Source: Haloarcula nitratireducens (GTDB lineage Archaea; Halobacteriota; Halobacteria; Halobacteriales; Haloarculaceae). From it: a stretch of 64,000 bases of DNA. Location: the NCBI RefSeq assembly GCF_019599505.1, contig NZ_RKLT01000009.1, positions 1-64,000 on the forward strand, read 5' to 3'. Of this stretch, positions 44,508 through 52,901 are shown piece after piece. Each line of letters starts with the position of its first letter. Position 1 is the first letter of the stretch. The notes below the pieces were generated by a model. The model made no database searches. It was not told where the DNA came from and saw only the letters and a list, made by a program, of their open reading frames with translations. The translations under genes and the position numbers were made by a program.

Positions 44508-45068
44508 TCACCTCGGGTCAAGATAGTATAGAGTGGTCCGAAGCCCGGGCTGACCCTTTAGGATCCAGTGCCCGAATGCAGCGACAAATAACAGACTCTG
44601 AAAGACCACGTATGGCTCGAAAGCAAATGCGACGAAGTGGCTGATAAACGACGAGTCATTTGGATACGGCGGTGGCGCCAGTAGCGGCCAGACGAGATAC
44701 GTCGTCCATGTAAGCTGACTCAAATCGCCCTGTAGCAGACCGAGGACCGTACCCGGTCCTAAATCGCTCAAGCTGTGTGCGACATAGCCGACAGCGAAGG
44801 CGAGGACAATCTCTTCGCGCTCGTAGACACGACTGATCCAGTAGAGAACAGTAAGCAGTACCGCTGCAACCACCAGCGAATGAGCCAACGATCGCCCGGA
44901 GGGAAGTATCGGGACACTCCAGGCAAGTGGCTTGTCGACGAGATCGGGAAACTGCGTACCAAAGGCAACAGCCAGCAAGGTCGCCGCCGTCAGTCCCCTC
45001 CTCGCTCCCAGACGTACAATAGCAAGATAGCAGAAATATCCAACTGCGAGATGTCCCCAGGGCCACAT
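44508..45068 (-). CDS. Membrane-bound metal-dependent hydrolase-like protein (YdjM type)
   Basis: 186 residues, about five hydrophobic segments. MWPWGHLAVGY, FGTQFPDLVDKP and RSLAHSLVV, with a later HSLSD, place the His/Asp residues as in the LexA-regulated YdjM/DUF457 family of membrane hydrolases. Convergent with the epimerase gene; the 96 bases between hold a CCCAA/TTGGG hairpin (about 44435-44453). Physiological substrate unknown; possibly phospholipid or polyprenyl-linked. Confidence 0.75.
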   Translation of the reverse strand: MWPWGHLAVGYFCYLAIVRLGARRGLTAATLLAVAFGTQFPDLVDKPLAWSVPILPSGRSLAHSLVVAAVLLTVLYWISRVYEREEIVLAFAVGYVAHSLSDLGPGTVLGLLQGDLSQLTWTTYLVWPLLAPPPYPNDSSFISHFVAFAFEPYVVFQSLLFVAAFGHWILKGQPGLRTTLYYLDPR

Positions 45069-45345
45069 TGTCAGGTATTGCTCATCCGAATATCTGTATT
45101 CATAGGAAAAAAGAGCGATTTGGTCAACTCAACTGGAGTTTCGCAGCGGACGTACTAGACGTTTGTGGAGTCGTCAGTCGCCGACTTCTGTGCTGTCTTA
45201 TGGCCCGCAGTTCGATAGACGCACTGCGCACAAACCAGGACCTGCGGGAGCGTCCGTACCGGCAGACACACGCAGTGGACATCTCTGCCGAACTCATACT
45301 CCCGTCGTCCTCCTCCGCGAGCGTCGCCTGCGGAGTTACTAGTCT

Positions 45346-45394
45346 ATTTATAGATGAGCAAGGCGAGTGCCTCGGGGCTTGCCACCGAGACGAT
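45346..45394 (+). mobile_element. Scar of an IS200/IS605-type end
   Basis: The segment TATTTATAGATGAGCAAGGC, then GAGTGCCTCGGGGCTTGCCA is nearly the same as the scar at 17279-17333. It abuts the stop of the truncated pilin gene. No transposase frame remains. Confidence 0.55.
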
Positions 45395-45523
45395 TCACAA
45401 ACTCTGTCCGAAGATGAAGGCGACAAGGACGACTGCGACTAGAATGGTGAAGATGAGCATGAGCAGGACGATAATGACGGGCGAAACCGCATTGTCGTTG
45501 TGCAATAGTGCTTTCAGCGCCAT
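45395..45523 (-). pseudogene. Archaeal type IV pilin, truncated after the hydrophobic segment
   Basis: 42 residues from the ATG at 45523: LLHNDNAVSPVIIVLLMLIF, then a hydrophobic run to AFIFGQSL. This is the conserved class III signal and assembly helix of haloarchaeal pilins (cleavage by prepilin peptidase before or near the Asn-Ala-Val-Ser-Pro segment). The usual 90 or more residues of the beta-domain are missing, and the frame stops where the IS scar begins, so an insertion and later loss probably removed the rest. Expression as a minimal pilin is possible but unlikely. Confidence 0.65.
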
Positions 45524-45758
45524 CGACCTACTAGAGCTATCAGTAGCGGTAGCAGTAAAAGGATAGCTGCTCACGTCGATGGAACGAGAACCGCTCACCG
45601 CTCTATTCAGAATAAATCAATGACTCATGGACTCAATGATTGTGTTGCCCGCCCAGTCACCAGGGCTGTTACCAACGCGATGCTGGCTGCAACTGCCCAC
45701 GGGTCCGGTTGTTCCCTAGACTGAGCGCGAAAACCGGTCGAGGGTTGGATGGCGGTAG

Positions 45759-46010
45759 CTACACGGTTGCGGTTACATGCTGATACTCAGCCTGCGACGG
45801 TGTCGGCTGTAGCGTCAATCCAGCCAATGCCAGTTCTCGAAGTACTTCAGGTGGTACTCCCTCCGTCTCACGAAGCACTGCATCGAGCGTCCACGCATCG
45901 TACTGACTGGCGTTCGGTGCGATCACGTCGACAGCTGCAGTCGGCATTGCGTCCTGAATCGTCCGTGCAGCACGTCGCACTTGCTCCCGTTCCTCGACAG
46001 TGCAGCTCAT
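45759..46010 (-). CDS. Small acidic accessory protein
   Basis: 83 residues from the ATG at 46010: MSCTVEEREQVRRAARTIQD, then DVIAPNASQYDAWTLDAVLR and ending TPSQAEYQHVTATV. It overlaps the gene upstream by four bases (ATGA). The pattern of a conserved helical domain with a central Trp is common in small plasmid-borne haloarchaeal proteins. Function unknown. Confidence 0.6.
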   Translation of the reverse strand: MSCTVEEREQVRRAARTIQDAMPTAAVDVIAPNASQYDAWTLDAVLRETEGVPPEVLRELALAGLTLQPTPSQAEYQHVTATV

Positions 46011-46300
46011 GCTTCGACACCTCCGACAAGATCTCCGACCAGTGAGCCACCGACACGTGGGCCAATGTCCCAGCCACGCTGCTGTCGCGTATGCTCGCAC
46101 CAATCTTGTAGGGTCTGGCACGGCGTTTCGTCGAGCTCGAACTTCTCAGCGTTCAGATCTTCGTCGACGACGACAATGGCGGACTCGTAGCTGTCCCAGT
46201 GGTGGGCAGCGTTCTCGCCGTCAACCCCGATGAAGGAAGGGTCCTGGGTCAGTCGATTGCGGGCGATACGTTCTTGGGGATTGGCTTGCGTAGTTGCCAT
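46007..46300 (-). CDS. Small accessory protein
   Basis: 97 residues from the ATG at 46300. IARNRLTQDPSFIGVDGENA, a helical acidic middle, and CQTLQDWCEHTRQQRGWDIG, then a Gly-rich end. Two Cys and two Trp in the last third. Coupled to the following gene by a four-base overlap. No family recognised. Confidence 0.6.
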   Translation of the reverse strand: MATTQANPQERIARNRLTQDPSFIGVDGENAAHHWDSYESAIVVVDEDLNAEKFELDETPCQTLQDWCEHTRQQRGWDIGPRVGGSLVGDLVGGVEA

Positions 46301-46453
46301 TGGTTCTCCAGCAGAACCCACGCGCCTCGGTGCGCCAACACCGGGGCGATTTCCTGAAAGAAATTGCCCAGCGACGCGTGTGTTCCTACTCTATAGAAGG
46401 GCGGTGACGTACTTAGTATTTTTGCTTATAGACCAAAATAACGGCCAACAAGG

Positions 46454-46765
46454 TCAAGATGTATCTTCTATTTCGTCCTTGCCTTCCTCACTAATGATGT
46501 AGTAAGCCCGGTCGTCAGGATCTGCCTCTCTAATTTCACCATCATCAAGTGCATTCTTGTCAATACGGAGAACAAGCCCCTCTTCAACAAGCTCCTGTAG
46601 ATAATTCTTCACAGTTTCCTTCCCAACCCGGAGATTCCGATGTAGTCGCAAATTTCGATAGATAAGGACAGGAGGCATTGCGAGAGGATATTCGCCCATG
46701 AATTGGAGAATCAAGTCTTTTCTCTCGCTTTTCACCATATCCCCATTCTCTGGACCTAATGGCAT
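46454..46765 (-). CDS. Winged-helix regulator (PhiH1-repressor-like)
   Basis: 103 residues from the ATG at 46765, chosen because GGTGA lies just upstream and a TGTAAAAA element sits about 25 bases before it; an ATG at 46822 is the alternative. ERKDLILQFMGEYPLAMPPV, LRVGKETVKNYLQELVEEGL and YYIISEEGKDEIE are the helices and wing of haloarchaeal phage-repressor-like regulators. Probably controls the adjacent small genes or a lost mobile element. Confidence 0.72.
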   Translation of the reverse strand: MPLGPENGDMVKSERKDLILQFMGEYPLAMPPVLIYRNLRLHRNLRVGKETVKNYLQELVEEGLVLRIDKNALDDGEIREADPDDRAYYIISEEGKDEIEDTS

Positions 46766-47148
46766 ATTCTCACCGGTAAGATGGTTTTTACATCTACAAG
46801 CTGATTCTTTAGTCTGTTGCATACGAATTTAGCTTGTTAGCCAAAACACTAAGTGCTTGCGCTGTACACAGTCATAGCACAGCCGACGCGTCGCTCCTCG
46901 GGCGTCGTTGGAAAACCGAGTGCGACGCCGTGTCATCAGCACGGGCGCCGCGTCGGTCAAGCAAACTGCATGAACGCACACGCAACGGGGAGTCTTGAAT
47001 CCTTCCCAGGGACTGCGTCGTATCGCCAGCCGACAATTAAGCGTCGTTGTACCGAGTCACGGCATCCACGACCGGCCTGTCGTCCATGTCCTCACAGTAA
47101 CCGTTGGAGCCCGGTCCACGACCGCAAAGTCACCCCCGGAGCCCCAGC
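46766..47148. other. Stretch without a supported gene
   Basis: Apart from the regulator's possible upstream start and promoter (46785-46822), I see no gene here. Open frames on the plus strand (46853-47152) have no coding character. Confidence 0.4.
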
Positions 47149-47451
47149 ATGACGCTCTACAACCTTACAGGCTTCCAGCGCGACCTCCTGCAAGCCATCG
47201 CAGCCATCGAGGACCAACCCTACGGCCTCGCACTCAAGGACTATCTCGACGAGCGCTACGCCGACCCAATCAACCACAGCCGCCTCTACCAGAACCTCGA
47301 CACCCTGATCGACCAGCAACTCGTCACGCGCGACCCGATTGACGACCGCACGAACGCGTATACCCTGACCGACGCCGGCCAGCGACAGCTCACCCACTAC
47401 GCGGAGACACTCCATGCGGTGTCGCCCGCCATCAGTGGGCCTCGCTCATGA
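47149..47451 (+). CDS. PadR-family winged-helix regulator
   Basis: 100 residues from the ATG at 47149. LTGFQRDLLQAIAAIEDQPY, LALKDYLDERYADPINHSRL and YQNLDTLIDQQLVTRDPIDD are the winged helix of small haloarchaeal PadR-like proteins, with the wing at RTNAYTLTDAGQ. Such regulators often sit at the edge of mobile elements. It is followed by the coiled-coil gene in the same direction. Confidence 0.83.
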   Translation: MTLYNLTGFQRDLLQAIAAIEDQPYGLALKDYLDERYADPINHSRLYQNLDTLIDQQLVTRDPIDDRTNAYTLTDAGQRQLTHYAETLHAVSPAISGPRS

Positions 47452-47554
47452 CGGCCCCCACACAGTAACCCAGCCCCACACGTCCAGCAGCCACCGCTTT
47501 GGCCCGTACCGTGGTCGGTCGCCCTGGTTCGATTCCGGGACGGGCACTGCAGCA

Positions 47555-48430
47555 ATGTCCAACCCAACTTCCACCGACAGTCCCGTCGATGAGCGAGACG
47601 CGGCCGTCGCCGACGCACTGGATATGACTATCGGCCAGACCGAGCCCGCACTCGAGGACTGCCTCGACCAATTGGCCGACCACGACATCGACCCGCTGGT
47701 CGAACAACTGCTGGCAACGCTCGTCGACACCGTCAGTGACCTGCAGGACACGATTGAGGACCTGCAAGACGCACACGAAGCGACTCACGACATCGCCACC
47801 ACAGCCAGCGCTGCGAGCGAACAGAACGCGTCAGAAATAGACGACCTCGACACCCAACAGGAGGAAACCCACGAGGTCGCCAAGAGCGCTATCGCGAAAG
47901 CCCAGCAACTCGAAGCTGACGCTGACCACCAGGAAGACGCCGAACAGTTACCCCATGGCGTCGAACCAAGCTCCTCGCCGCTCGATTTCTTCGCGAACTG
48001 TCGCCACCAGAAGATCAAGACGATGTTCGTCGAGGAGTCCAACCGCCAGAACACCTTCCGTGCGATCAGTGTCGCGACGCGCTGGCCCGAGTTCGCCACC
48101 GAACGGACTGACGGCAGTGGCGTCTTCTTCACGAAGGATGATCTCGAAGACGCCTTGCTCGCGGAACTGGGGTCGACGCCCCATCGCCAGACGGTTGCCC
48201 GTGTGTGGGACAAGCTCCAAGAGTTGGGCGGCACGGATCTCGTCCACAAGACGCGGCAGGTCGGCCGCAAGCAGGACCAGACCGAACTGCTGGCGATGGA
48301 TATAGAGACCGCTGAGGGCTTGCTGGACAAGCGCTACGTTGGCCTTGACCTGCTGGATGGGAGCGAGGACAAAGCAACCACGGGCGGTGTCACGCCCGTT
48401 GTGACGGGCGAGGAGGGGGCAACCGCGTGA
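47555..48430 (+). CDS. Coiled-coil protein with C-terminal winged helix (plasmid type), second copy
   Basis: 291 residues from the ATG at 47555; the longer frame start at 47414 is rejected as it is basic and overlaps the PadR gene. Acidic coiled coil over about residues 40-140, then a domain from SSPLDFFANCRHQKIKTMFV with a helix-turn-helix-like PHRQTVARVWDKLQELGGTD. Same architecture as the gene at 29402-30157, with low sequence identity. Likely a replication-, partition- or copy-control protein of an integrated element. Confidence 0.7.
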   Translation: MSNPTSTDSPVDERDAAVADALDMTIGQTEPALEDCLDQLADHDIDPLVEQLLATLVDTVSDLQDTIEDLQDAHEATHDIATTASAASEQNASEIDDLDTQQEETHEVAKSAIAKAQQLEADADHQEDAEQLPHGVEPSSSPLDFFANCRHQKIKTMFVEESNRQNTFRAISVATRWPEFATERTDGSGVFFTKDDLEDALLAELGSTPHRQTVARVWDKLQELGGTDLVHKTRQVGRKQDQTELLAMDIETAEGLLDKRYVGLDLLDGSEDKATTGGVTPVVTGEEGATA

Positions 48431-48517
48431 CGCACGGGAACTGAGGACAGAACGGGCGTCAACCGAGCTGTGGGAACACGACGGCACGTGCCCTGCCGTC
48501 GTTGGCATTGCTGTTTG

Positions 48518-48633
48518 CTAGCTGCAGGACTGGGCGGGCGGCCCTCCTATTCAGGAGCCGAGAGAGTGTACATAACACGAACGAGGCAGCGGCAGTGTTC
48601 GGCGCCGTCACAACGGGTGTGACGGATACAAGG
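48518..48633. repeat. 110-base repeat A with CCGTCACA/TGTGACGG hairpin
   Basis: CTAGCTGCAGGAC, CCCTCCTATTCAG and GCCGTCACAACGGGTGTGAC align with a second copy at 55756-55865 over about 110 bases at roughly 80 percent identity by eye, same orientation. The core is a hairpin with 8-base arms (CCGTCACA and TGTGACGG) and a 5-base loop at 48605-48625. The two copies bracket 48.6-55.8 kb. Confidence 0.6.
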
Positions 48634-48673
48634 GGTTCTCTTGCAGCGACTTAACTGGATATCGCCGTTCTCA

Positions 48674-48880
48674 TTATAGTTTAAATGGTCTGTCTATCTC
48701 TTCAAAGATGTACTTCGGTTCGAGCCTATCAGATACCTCTAGCGTTGTGCTCTCCTTTAGGGGGAACCAATTCGTGGACAGATTGTAAATAGCACTCGAA
48801 GCTGTGTCATTAGCTACGTAATAGGCGGAGCTCGAACGACTATTGATATCTTCTATCTGAGTCTGCACAAAATACCTCAT
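48674..48880 (-). CDS. Small hypothetical protein (weak)
   Basis: 68 residues, MRYFVQTQIEDINSRSSSAY and on, ending FEEIDRPFKL. The reading is plausible (acidic end, no rare-codon runs), but no promoter, neighbour or family supports it. Confidence 0.3.
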   Translation of the reverse strand: MRYFVQTQIEDINSRSSSAYYVANDTASSAIYNLSTNWFPLKESTTLEVSDRLEPKYIFEEIDRPFKL

Positions 48881-48989
48881 TATCGTATTCTTCCCGATTC
48901 CTCTGAGACCGAAGACTCATATCCTTTAACCCAGAAGCAAATAGCAACCATAAGTTTAATTAGCTGGAAATTCAACTATAGGTTGAAGC

Positions 48990-49670
48990 ATGTCTGGCGA
49001 GTACGACTCCGAAGTGAGGAGGTTTCAGGACTTAACAAAGAGTTCAGAGGAGAACTACGGCTCCAGTTCTGAACTAAACGGTGCATTCTACTCAACACTT
49101 CAAACTCATCAGGAACAATACGGTGGTGGTGCCTGTAAGGCGAATCGTCACCATCCCGTTGAAGGACCTGCCACTCTCCTGCTGTCAGGTATCGAAGGTG
49201 GAGACCCTTCGAGCGGGGAAGTTTCTACGACAACGGTTACTTTGGATGAGGGAGATACTGCAACGATAGGGGTCGGAGATAAGCGTTTTCGAATAAAGTT
49301 TCGAGGACTTTTCCGCTCTAGACCAGATGCAAGTAACATTAACCACAGTCATGGGGCCGCCTTCGGACTGGATATTTGGGTTAACGATAAGGAACAGTGG
49401 ATGTCAATTTTTGACTTTCAGGCATTCAATGAAGAGTTTGAATATAAATGGGAAGGTGACGTCGTACGTCTTGTCATAGATGAAGCACTTGGCCGGAATC
49501 CAGAGATGGACTTTGTGCAACTCGTAAGTGAAGGACTATCGCCAGCAGAGGCGCTCGACTATTGGATGGTCGAAGTACGGGGACGTTCACAAGCGGAGTG
49601 GGCTAAGGAACGGGGCAAAACTCCACAGGCAGTCTCGAAAAACGTGAACAACGCCAAGAAAACCCGGTAA
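48990..49670 (+). CDS. Protein with C-terminal sigma-like helix-turn-helix
   Basis: 226 residues. The N-terminal 160 residues have a soluble mixed fold with no family known to me (VTLDEGDTATIGVGDKRFRI). The last 50 residues (LSPAEALDYWMVEVRGRSQA, then EWAKERGKTPQAVSKNVNNA) form the helix-turn-helix widely used in haloarchaeal accessory regulators. Probably a DNA-binding regulator with a sensing N-terminal domain. Its promoter region is AT-rich (48955-48988). Confidence 0.7.
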   Translation: MSGEYDSEVRRFQDLTKSSEENYGSSSELNGAFYSTLQTHQEQYGGGACKANRHHPVEGPATLLLSGIEGGDPSSGEVSTTTVTLDEGDTATIGVGDKRFRIKFRGLFRSRPDASNINHSHGAAFGLDIWVNDKEQWMSIFDFQAFNEEFEYKWEGDVVRLVIDEALGRNPEMDFVQLVSEGLSPAEALDYWMVEVRGRSQAEWAKERGKTPQAVSKNVNNAKKTR

Positions 49671-49912
49671 TCTCAAAATCCAACTTATTTAGGACTAATA
49701 AAAAATCTATATTCAATAGCTAAAAAGGTAAAACGCAGACCCAATCTGAAGTTATCACTTCCCAAGAGATCTAGGTTCAACTTCCACCCGGTTGCGTCGG
49801 GCCTACTCATCGCCGACAGATTCCTACGCTATGGATCTAATTCGTAGAGCTTGACTGGATTACAGCACTTTCTGGCAACTGGCCGCGACTGGCTGCAGTT
49901 CTGACTATTTTG

Positions 49913-50032
49913 GGCTCTGTTGAAACCCTCTCCACCTCTTACGGTTTCGTATAGCGGTTAGTTTCTGTGGCTTTAGTCGTGAGCGGCCAAGAGAGAACCT
50001 TTCTTGGATGTCAGCGACGGAGGATTTCAACA
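49913..50032. mobile_element. MITE-like element with IS6-type terminal repeats
   Basis: The left end GGGCTCTGTTGAAACCCTC (49913-49931) and the right end GAGGATTTCAACAAGGCTC (about 50012-50030) are near-perfect inverted repeats around an 80-base interior with no gene. The sequence GGCTCTGTTGAA is of the type found at haloarchaeal IS6-family ends. Related single ends occur at 55877-55893 and 59209-59225. It lies just before the gene at 50159. Confidence 0.55.
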
Positions 50033-50158
50033 AGGCTCATATCTTTGGAATACCCGACACATCGAGTCAGTCTCGTTCGCTTGAAACAGACGGCTCATTA
50101 CAGGCTAGCAATCTGTACGACTATATATCACATCGAAATATTGAAATTACTATCTAGC

Positions 50159-51097
50159 ATGTATCTGGTGATGCCACGATTTTGGCAACGGAAATCAAGC
50201 AGTAAGGGCTCGCAGTCACCTTGGTTTGTGAAAGTAAAAAATAGGTCCTCCCCACCGCCAGCCTATACGTTTCAACTTGAATCAGCTGGAATACGCATCC
50301 TCAAAGGGATGGGACTAAAATCAGGAGACTCCTTCCCGTCCGAAGAGTTTTGGACACTTCGAGATCTCGGATATACCTACACACTCGGCAAACCAGCTGA
50401 AAGTGACATTGAGTCACTTCTTTCCGATGAGATCGGAGAATCTAATGTACAACAGCTATCGTTAGAGAAGCGAACACTATTTATTAAAGCTATACTGGAC
50501 GAATACGAAATCACCGAGATTGAATCGCCCAAATTCTATCGTCTTCTCCGATCCGTTGAAGAAGGGTCACGAGATAATCGATTCCGGCTCCTTGAATACC
50601 TTACAGAGGATCTCTCCGTATCAGCAGGTACTGTTGATGGTATTGTCGGCTGTGGCTACACCTCGTCAGTATTTGGAGCGCTCGTCTGCAGCGCATTCAA
50701 CGAGTATCTCAGCCAGTTCAAAGGCGAACTAGCCGGTGACTTTGAAATATTAGGGCATAGAGATGACTTCTCGTATCTGTTACTTGATCAATCCGCCTGG
50801 GACGATATTCCACTACTCAAGGGCTTTTCCCTTGATCTGCCTCAATCCTACTTAGACGAAGTACTTCCAGAATCCTCTGAGCCAAGATATGAAAAAGCCA
50901 TACTAGAAGCAATTCATGAATCACAGTTCCTCGGAGACTCAATTGGTAGAGCAGAAACCACAATTGGGTCGGTAATATTCGAGGGTCTCAAGAACTCAAG
51001 TGCAGAAGATAATCAACATCTCTCTCTATCCCCGAAAATTCTGCTCATTATTCCCCGTCAATCCCTTGCAGATACAGAAGTTGTCAAGATTGTCTGA
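50159..51097 (+). CDS. Unknown protein, acidic, soluble
   Basis: 312 residues from the ATG at 50159, preferred over the frame start at 49967, which reads through the MITE end. An ACTATATATC element at 50119-50128 fits a short-leader transcript. The N-terminus is basic (MPRFWQRKSSSKGSQSPWFV), followed by TFQLESAGIRILKGMGLKSG and a long helical, acidic part (YEITEIESPKFYRLLRSVEE). No family recognised. Its neighbours (DprA-like, RecQ) suggest a possible defence role, but this is context only. Confidence 0.55.
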   Translation: MYLVMPRFWQRKSSSKGSQSPWFVKVKNRSSPPPAYTFQLESAGIRILKGMGLKSGDSFPSEEFWTLRDLGYTYTLGKPAESDIESLLSDEIGESNVQQLSLEKRTLFIKAILDEYEITEIESPKFYRLLRSVEEGSRDNRFRLLEYLTEDLSVSAGTVDGIVGCGYTSSVFGALVCSAFNEYLSQFKGELAGDFEILGHRDDFSYLLLDQSAWDDIPLLKGFSLDLPQSYLDEVLPESSEPRYEKAILEAIHESQFLGDSIGRAETTIGSVIFEGLKNSSAEDNQHLSLSPKILLIIPRQSLADTEVVKIV

Positions 51098-51833
51098 TTG
51101 GGAATCGTACTGTCCTCTTTTTTGGCATCACGCCCATTCCACGAGCCTGTGCTGGTCGAGATTGCATATCACACCGGGTTAACGGTGAGTAGCTCAAGTC
51201 TGAACCCAGAATTCTAGTATACGAATTCCGACAACGACAAGCCACAGAGCAGCGATAGCCGGATTACGGTCGCGGCTAAGAATCGACTAATGTGACGGAT
51301 TGGCACGCAGTTCGCAGGTACGCCGTACACTACGATGCCGATGGTGAGATAACACTCGAGAGACAGATCTCCAGTATTGCCATCAAGCGCCGGACTTTGT
51401 TCAAGATGTCTTAATCTGTGAGAATGGAGCTTTTCAGATAGTTGTGAGTGCAATCTCCTCAGAAAACACTACCAGCACGACGATGTCGTAGCTGTACTCC
51501 GTCGGCCCTTTCCCGCGAACTCGTCAAGTCCTCTCAACTTGGATTACTGAAATCCACACTCAGTGTACGTGCTGGCTACGCATGGCGCTCGAAGTCCACC
51601 CCCTCATTATTGCTGCCGTCGACGCTAACTAAGCGCTGACGACAGCGCCGCTCTATAGCACGGATACTATCGTTGGCATAGACCGTCCACTACTCGAGAC
51701 AGTCGTTAGCTAATGTAAATTCTAAACTAGGTGGATTCATTGTGCCCCTTGCACCGGCCAAGGTAGTGATTCGAATCGACTACTGCCACCCTCTCCGGTG
51801 GCAGACATCTTCTGCGGTGCGGATGCGGTCGGA
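51098..51833. other. Decayed DNA without an intact gene
   Basis: Several short frames are interrupted repeatedly (for example around 51290-51420, where HAVRRYAVHYDADGEITLER can be read), which looks like an old coding remnant I cannot name. At 51762-51829 a worn piece of the structured repeat is present (GGCAGACATCTTCTGCGG), without head or hairpin. Confidence 0.4.
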
Positions 51834-52895
51834 TTACTCGAAGTCGTTGAGCGAGGACTGGGTATCGTCTGACGTACCTGGCTTGTCAGCTGCACGCGTT
51901 GGCTGGTCGTCTTGCCCCGCCGAATCAGATGCGCTCTGCCGCTGTGCACGGACCCACTTGTCGAACGAGCCTTCTCCAGGGATGGCAGTCGGGTCAATCG
52001 GGATGCCATCCCTCTTGATCAGGGCCTCGTTCCCCGGCGGCGTGTCATCGTGCGAGCAGACGAGGAGTGATGACCAGCCATGTTCAAGGTTTTCGATTGA
52101 CCCCTCCCACGTGCCTCCGGTTTCGTTTCCGGACCGCACGACGACCGTGTACTTCCCGAAGCCATGAATCAGCTTGTTTCGCCCCATTGCCGCCCCAATG
52201 TTCCAGGACGTGCGTGGATGGTATGGCGAGGCAAGCGTCAACTGCCCTTCTATCACCGCCTCTCGGACAGTTTCATCTTGCAGGCAGTGGTGAATGCCCT
52301 CTGCGGGGAACTCGACCACCGGGCCACCTCGCTCCAATCCGGCCTTCTCGGAGGTTTCATCGATTCCCTTCGCACCACCCGAGACGATCCCGAACCCGTC
52401 GTCAATGACCGTTTCGACCAGTCGTCGAGTGTAGTCCCGGTCGGTCTCGTCTGCGTCCCGCGACCCGACGAACCCGACCGCAGTGGTCTTGAGATGGTCG
52501 CCCTCGCCGGCCACATAGAGGAAGGGCGGTGCCTTGCGATCTAAGATATCCGCCAGCCGAGACGGATACGATTTCTCATAAAGGGTCGTGACCCAGATGC
52601 CGCGGTTGTTGAGATCTTCGAGGGCCATTGCCAGACGCGTTGATCGACCGAGTCGCTGTGTTACCCACTCTCGGTCAGCCTGACTCGTCCAGATATCCGT
52701 GGGCCACTCGTCTGGTTCCAGTTCCAGGAGAGATCCGGGCGAGTCGAGAGCGGAATCGGCGACGTTGGTGGCGAAGTCCTGCCAGCCGGCCGGCCCCAGG
52801 CCATTGTCCGAACCCTTGTCATCTGGTTTCCCACCGAGGTGAGACGCGAGGAGGAGGACGACATGGCTATCGCGGGAGAGGTCGGGTTGCTCCAT
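51834..52895 (-). CDS. DprA/Smf-like (SLOG-fold) protein
   Basis: 353 residues. Central Rossmann-type DprA domain: VGFVGSRDADETDRDY (141-156) and GIVSGGAKGIDETSEKAGLE (169-188), PVVEFPAEGIHHCL and the later SWNIGAAMGRNKLIHG. These match the ssDNA- and nucleotide-binding site of DprA/SLOG proteins. The N-terminal 100 residues replace the SAM domain of canonical DprA, and the C-terminal 70 residues are a disordered acidic tail. It starts six bases after the RecQ-type gene, so both form one operon. In bacteria DprA loads RecA on incoming DNA; the pairing with a RecQ/PRTase helicase points instead to sensing of foreign DNA or a nucleotide signal. Confidence 0.85.
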   Translation of the reverse strand: MEQPDLSRDSHVVLLLASHLGGKPDDKGSDNGLGPAGWQDFATNVADSALDSPGSLLELEPDEWPTDIWTSQADREWVTQRLGRSTRLAMALEDLNNRGIWVTTLYEKSYPSRLADILDRKAPPFLYVAGEGDHLKTTAVGFVGSRDADETDRDYTRRLVETVIDDGFGIVSGGAKGIDETSEKAGLERGGPVVEFPAEGIHHCLQDETVREAVIEGQLTLASPYHPRTSWNIGAAMGRNKLIHGFGKYTVVVRSGNETGGTWEGSIENLEHGWSSLLVCSHDDTPPGNEALIKRDGIPIDPTAIPGEGSFDKWVRAQRQSASDSAGQDDQPTRAADKPGTSDDTQSSLNDFE

Positions 52896-52901
52896 CTTAG
52901 C

